NCBI GenBank assembly: GCA_002839185.1
Contig: PGXO01000003.1
Span: forward strand, 1-64,000
Origin: Synergistetes bacterium HGW-Synergistetes-1
Lineage (GTDB): Bacteria; Synergistota; Synergistia; Synergistales; Synergistaceae
DNA length: 64,000 nucleotides
Direction: 5' to 3'
Below the pieces are notes generated by a model. The model did no database searches, was not told the DNA's origin, and saw nothing but the letters and a program-made list of their open reading frames with translations. The translations under genes were made by a program, and so were the position numbers. This document shows positions 61,182 to 64,000 of the stretch, in pieces. Each line of letters opens with the position of its first letter. The first letter of the stretch is position 1.

Positions 61182-61330
61182 TATATTTTATTTTTTAGAT
61201 GTGTATGTTTCTGGCCGTTAAGCTGTTCTTCAGAGTTTGCTCCCGGACCAACAACTTAAACAGTGAAAATAAGTTAGAATACCTATAAAAGAGGAATTTA
61301 AGGTCGAACTATTAAAATTTGGAGGACACA

Positions 61331-62194
61331 ATGATAAAAAACAAAGACACAAATCAGGAAAACGGGACCCAGGCAATTGAAAGAGCTCTTTCAATACTGA
61401 ATTGCTTTACGAGGGGGACTGAAGACCTTTCATTGACAGAGATATCCAAACTTGTCGATATCCCCTATTCAACAGCATCAAGAATTACGGGGATCCTTGA
61501 AAGGGAATCTTTCCTGTACAGAGATGTACATTCGAAGAGATTCAGCCTGGGACGCAGAGTCTACTCCTTGGGCTATTGTGCAAAGCAAAACGATTATATT
61601 CTGAAGGTCGCATATCCCTATCTGGTAAACCTCAGGGATGAGTTTGGTGAAACTGCTCTCGTTTATGTGAGGGAAGGAGATTTCCGTATTTTACTGGAAA
61701 AAGTTTCTGCTTTTCATAATTTTAAATTTTCACCCACTGTCGGATCAAAATACGTTATGTGGGCCGGTGCAGGAAGCAGAGGGTTCATGGCCTTCTCCTC
61801 TCCCGAGGAACAGACTCGCTTGATAAATGAGAGCAGAAGCCTTACACCATATACAACTGTTGACAGAAAAAAATTATTTAAGGACCTTTCCTTTACCTGC
61901 AAGTACGGGTATTGCTTCTGCGTAAATGAATATCAGGAAGGATTCTCATCCATCGCAGGCCCTGTGATCGACAGCACGAACAATATACTCTGTACAATAG
62001 CGGTCACCGGACCAACAACAAGATTCACTGAAAATATCATTGCAGGACTTAAAGAAAGGATACCTCAATATTGCATGGAGATATCCAAGACTTTTGGCTG
62101 GACAGAAAACCTCACAGAACCGGGCATAATGTTTAAAAGCCCCTCTTTTGACCACATAGTTTCAGAACTGGATGGCATCGACGCTTTAAAATAA
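61331..62194 (+). CDS. IclR-family transcriptional regulator
   Basis: A 287-residue regulator. A winged helix-turn-helix (AIERALSILNCF, LTEISKLVDIPYSTASRITGILE) occupies about 15-80, followed by the IclR effector domain with YSLGY, GSKYVMWAGAGSRGFMAF and the late SIAGPVIDSTNNILCTIAVTGP segment. The ATG at 61331 has GGAGG six bases upstream. It is divergent from the catabolic cluster, the usual place for its specific regulator, and ends at a strong terminator. Confidence 0.93.
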   Translation: MIKNKDTNQENGTQAIERALSILNCFTRGTEDLSLTEISKLVDIPYSTASRITGILERESFLYRDVHSKRFSLGRRVYSLGYCAKQNDYILKVAYPYLVNLRDEFGETALVYVREGDFRILLEKVSAFHNFKFSPTVGSKYVMWAGAGSRGFMAFSSPEEQTRLINESRSLTPYTTVDRKKLFKDLSFTCKYGYCFCVNEYQEGFSSIAGPVIDSTNNILCTIAVTGPTTRFTENIIAGLKERIPQYCMEISKTFGWTENLTEPGIMFKSPSFDHIVSELDGIDALK

Positions 62195-62237
62195 ATCAAC
62201 AGTCAGATTTTATCCAGCTTATCAGAGGTTAATAGAA

Positions 62238-62275
62238 CCGGGCTTTCGTCATTTGACGAAAGCCCGGATTTTTTT
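62238..62275 (+). terminator. Intrinsic terminator of the IclR gene
   Basis: CCGGGCTTTCGTCA (62238-62251) and its perfect complement (62254-62267) form a GC-rich stem, followed by a run of T (ATTTTTTT). It lies 43 bases after the stop. Confidence 0.93.
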
Positions 62276-62360
62276 GATAGCGAGTAAAAATTATTCTTCT
62301 GTCCCGTTATTACCGCTGGGGCTACATGCCCGCTTCGAGGCATACAAACTATCTGTTTCC

Positions 62361-62663
62361 TTATTCCTCAATTCCTCGCCATGTTATGTCCCAGGTGCTT
62401 ATTGCTTCAAACTCTGAACGTTTAAAAGAAATTGAGTCATTTATTATTAGTTTTCTTGTCGCACCCTCAAGAGGGTACATTGTAAACTTATTTAGTTCTA
62501 TGGGAATTGTAGCGATTAAGTATCCCTCTTTATCCAGCAAATCAATATTAATATTTGCATTATTGGAGTATTGCGAAGATTTTTTATAAGTACTTTCTGG
62601 TAGACTTAAGTAAGCTATGTAATATAAACGTCCATTTCCCCACTTGATTGTTTAATGCATAAT
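62361..62663 (-). pseudogene. C-terminal fragment of an unknown gene cut off by the IS21 element
   Basis: On the minus strand an uninterrupted frame of about 100 codons runs from the IS boundary near 62663 to a TAA at 62361-62363. Its translation looks like real protein (pieces LYYIAYLSLPES, NINIDLLDKEGYLIATIP, MYPLEGATRKLIIND, TWDITWRGIEE), with AT-rich codons unlike the neighbours. It lacks a start codon, because the IS sits where the 5' part should be. I do not recognise the family. Confidence 0.65.
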
Positions 62664-62666
62664 AAA

Positions 62667-63823
62667 AGTGTAACGAAACGCAATCAAAAAGTGCAACAGT
62701 AGGCATAGACAAAAAAGTCCATTGCGATCCTCCCTTCAAACACATATCCTCTGGTTATCTGACGACCTGAGGAGGAAAGAAAGGATGCTCACAATGGACG
62801 ATATTAAGTATATCAGGAGAATGTACGAAAAAGAAGGATGCAGTATTCGTGAAATCATGAAGAGAACCGGCTATCACTACGAAACTGTCTCCAAATATCT
62901 GGACATGGAAGATTTCAACCTGCCTATATACAGAACGGACAAAAAACCTTCCAGGCTTGATCCACTTAAGCCAGTAATAGGCCAATGGCTCGAGGATGAC
63001 ATGAAAGTTCCGCGCAAACAAAGGCATACGGCAAAACGCGTATATGACCGACTGGTTGCGGAATATCCCGAAGAAATTGGAGTAAGACTTAGAACAGTAC
63101 AATATTATGTAAACGAAAAGAAGAAAGAGCTTTACTCAAACAGATCCGAGGGTTATCTGCCGCTCGAACATCCGGCAGGAGAAGCACAGGCTGATTTCTG
63201 CGAATTTGCATACTATGATGAATGCGACCGGCAGAGGACAGGACACAAACTTACATTGTCATTTCCGCAGAGCAACGCGGCGTACTGCCAGATATTCAAA
63301 GGAGAAAACCAAGAATGCCTGCTGCAGGGAATAAAGAACATAATAGAGTATATGAACCAGGTTCCTTACAGGATCTTATTCGACAATCTTTCAGCAGCAA
63401 TAGTATCATTGAGGAAAGGTCACGACCGAAAGCAGACAGAGGGATTCAAACGTTTTATGGAACATTACGGTATGGACTCTGCATTTTGTAATCCTTCATC
63501 CGGGAATGAAAAAGGAAATGTTGAGAACAAAGTAGGCTATGAAAGAAGGAACATGTTTGTTCCTGTACCGCATATAACAGACTTCGCGGAATTCAACAGG
63601 CAGCTTTTCAGTGCTTCAGAAAAGGACATGTACAGGAAACACTACATTAAGGAAATACCCATAAAAGAGCTTTTTGCCAGTGACAGAAAAGCTATGCTGC
63701 GTCTTAATCCCATTCCTTACAACGTTTTGAGATTTGAGACAGTGAAAACTGATAAATACGGCAAAGTCATGTTTGAAACAAACAGATACTCATCGTTTCC
63801 GATCGACACTTATCAATACCCCC
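62667..63823 (+). mobile_element. Partial IS21-family insertion sequence
   Basis: The left end carries the repeated unit AGTGTAAC (62667-62674) and AGTGCAAC (62690-62697), the multiple terminal repeats typical of IS21 elements. An istA-type transposase follows. The 3' part of istA, the helper gene istB and the right end are missing: beyond about 63823 the sequence is readable as a different gene. The element interrupts a minus-strand gene on its left. The exact right junction is uncertain by about 25 bases. Confidence 0.75.
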
Positions 63824-63882
63824 CATACAATACTCCGAAATATCAATGGGGTATTCTACGACAACAATTACAATTGGCTTGA
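62785..63882 (+). pseudogene. istA: IstA-type IS21 transposase, 3'-truncated
   Basis: A 365-residue transposase remnant. The N-terminal helix-turn-helix (MDDIKYIRRMYEKEGCSIREI, landmarks CSIREIMKRTGYHYETVSKYL) precedes a DDE/RNase H domain: QADFCEF (first Asp), RILFDNLSAAIV (second Asp) and NPSSGNEKGNVENKVGY (Glu region). The protein is normal to about residue 345 (KVMFETNRYSSFP) and then loses the family C-terminus and stops early. GGAGG lies nine bases before the ATG at 62785. The end at 63882 is probably a chance stop beyond the break. Confidence 0.85.
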
Positions 63883-64000
63883 TTTACGCGAGTCCCAAAT
63901 GGTATTGGAAAGAGAACATAATGTAATAGCAAAACCGACCATAGATTCAGGACTTGGAAAAGATGTTAAGCTCTACAGTTCAAGAGATGAAATATTGTCT
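63824..64000 (+). pseudogene. Fragment of an ATP-grasp-like (sugar-transfer associated type) gene
   Basis: In the frame starting at 63824, one shift away from istA, an open frame continues to the window edge. It contains ILRNINGVFYDNN and NVIAKPTIDSGLGKDVKLYSS, which resembles the nucleotide-binding region of ATP-grasp proteins associated with sugar transfer (compare KPSIDSG-type strings). The N-terminal part of such a gene is not upstream; the IS remnant is there instead. The C-terminal part lies beyond the window. Family assignment is from recall. Confidence 0.5.

Noticed and set aside
62326-62589. An 87-codon plus-strand frame between the IclR terminator and the IS
   Set aside because: The minus strand of the same stretch reads as a more protein-like C-terminal fragment ending at 62361, which I report instead.

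Overview
The window looks like a piece of the chromosome of a strictly anaerobic, amino-acid-fermenting bacterium, most likely a member of the phylum Synergistota. I infer this from the gene content and protein style: branched-chain amino acid ABC uptake, an [FeFe]-hydrogenase maturase, molybdenum hydroxylase genes, a possible glycine reductase fragment and no respiratory genes. Species cannot be assigned from sequence alone. Coding density is high, and start codons include many TTG and GTG.

Layout. 1-2300: the end of an unknown gene, a short relic that resembles glycine reductase GrdC, and a PAS histidine kinase/NarL-type response regulator pair. 2500-16500 (minus strand): tRNA-Pro followed by a long housekeeping run read as hydE, nif3-like, trpS, scpA, scpB, rluB, cmk, hflX, yicC, remA, gmk, rpoZ, coaBC, priA, der, hup. 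The PriA has lost its helicase motifs. 16700-18300: a stand-alone glutamate-synthase-domain protein, divergent from hydE. 18400-23100 (minus): a complete liv ABC transporter. 23350-35060 (plus): a purine operon purS-Q-L-F-C-F2-M-N-H-D-E behind a near-consensus promoter. It carries two purF genes, and the second has lost the catalytic cysteine of the glutaminase domain. 35060-35535: a gene-free repeat island with four 11-bp repeats at each end in opposite orientation. 35536-41811 (minus): a very large Cache/PAS/GGDEF/GAF sensor coupled to tspO, then a glutaredoxin-like protein, cysteine synthase and an enoyl-CoA hydratase.

42000-61200 (minus) is the most interesting part. A single-direction cluster of about 19 kb, controlled by a divergent IclR regulator, encodes a fumarase/mesaconase-like pair, an amidohydrolase, methylaspartate ammonia-lyase, a 6-hydroxynicotinate-reductase-like iron-sulfur protein, a UPF0280 (ApbE-like) protein, a three-subunit molybdenum hydroxylase, a TAXI-type TRAP transporter, an OYE-GltD fusion, the selenium/molybdenum accessory protein YqeB and a fumarate-reductase-like flavoprotein. 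Together these suggest a pathway that imports an N-heterocyclic acid, hydroxylates it, reduces and opens the ring, removes ammonia and hydrates the product. It overlaps the nicotinate fermentation of Eubacterium barkeri at the front end but has a methylaspartate/mesaconate-type back end. That combination is not one I recognise as described.

62200-64000: an AT-rich mobile region. An IS21-type element interrupts a minus-strand gene, its istA is truncated at the 3' end, and it runs into the middle of an ATP-grasp-like gene in a different frame.
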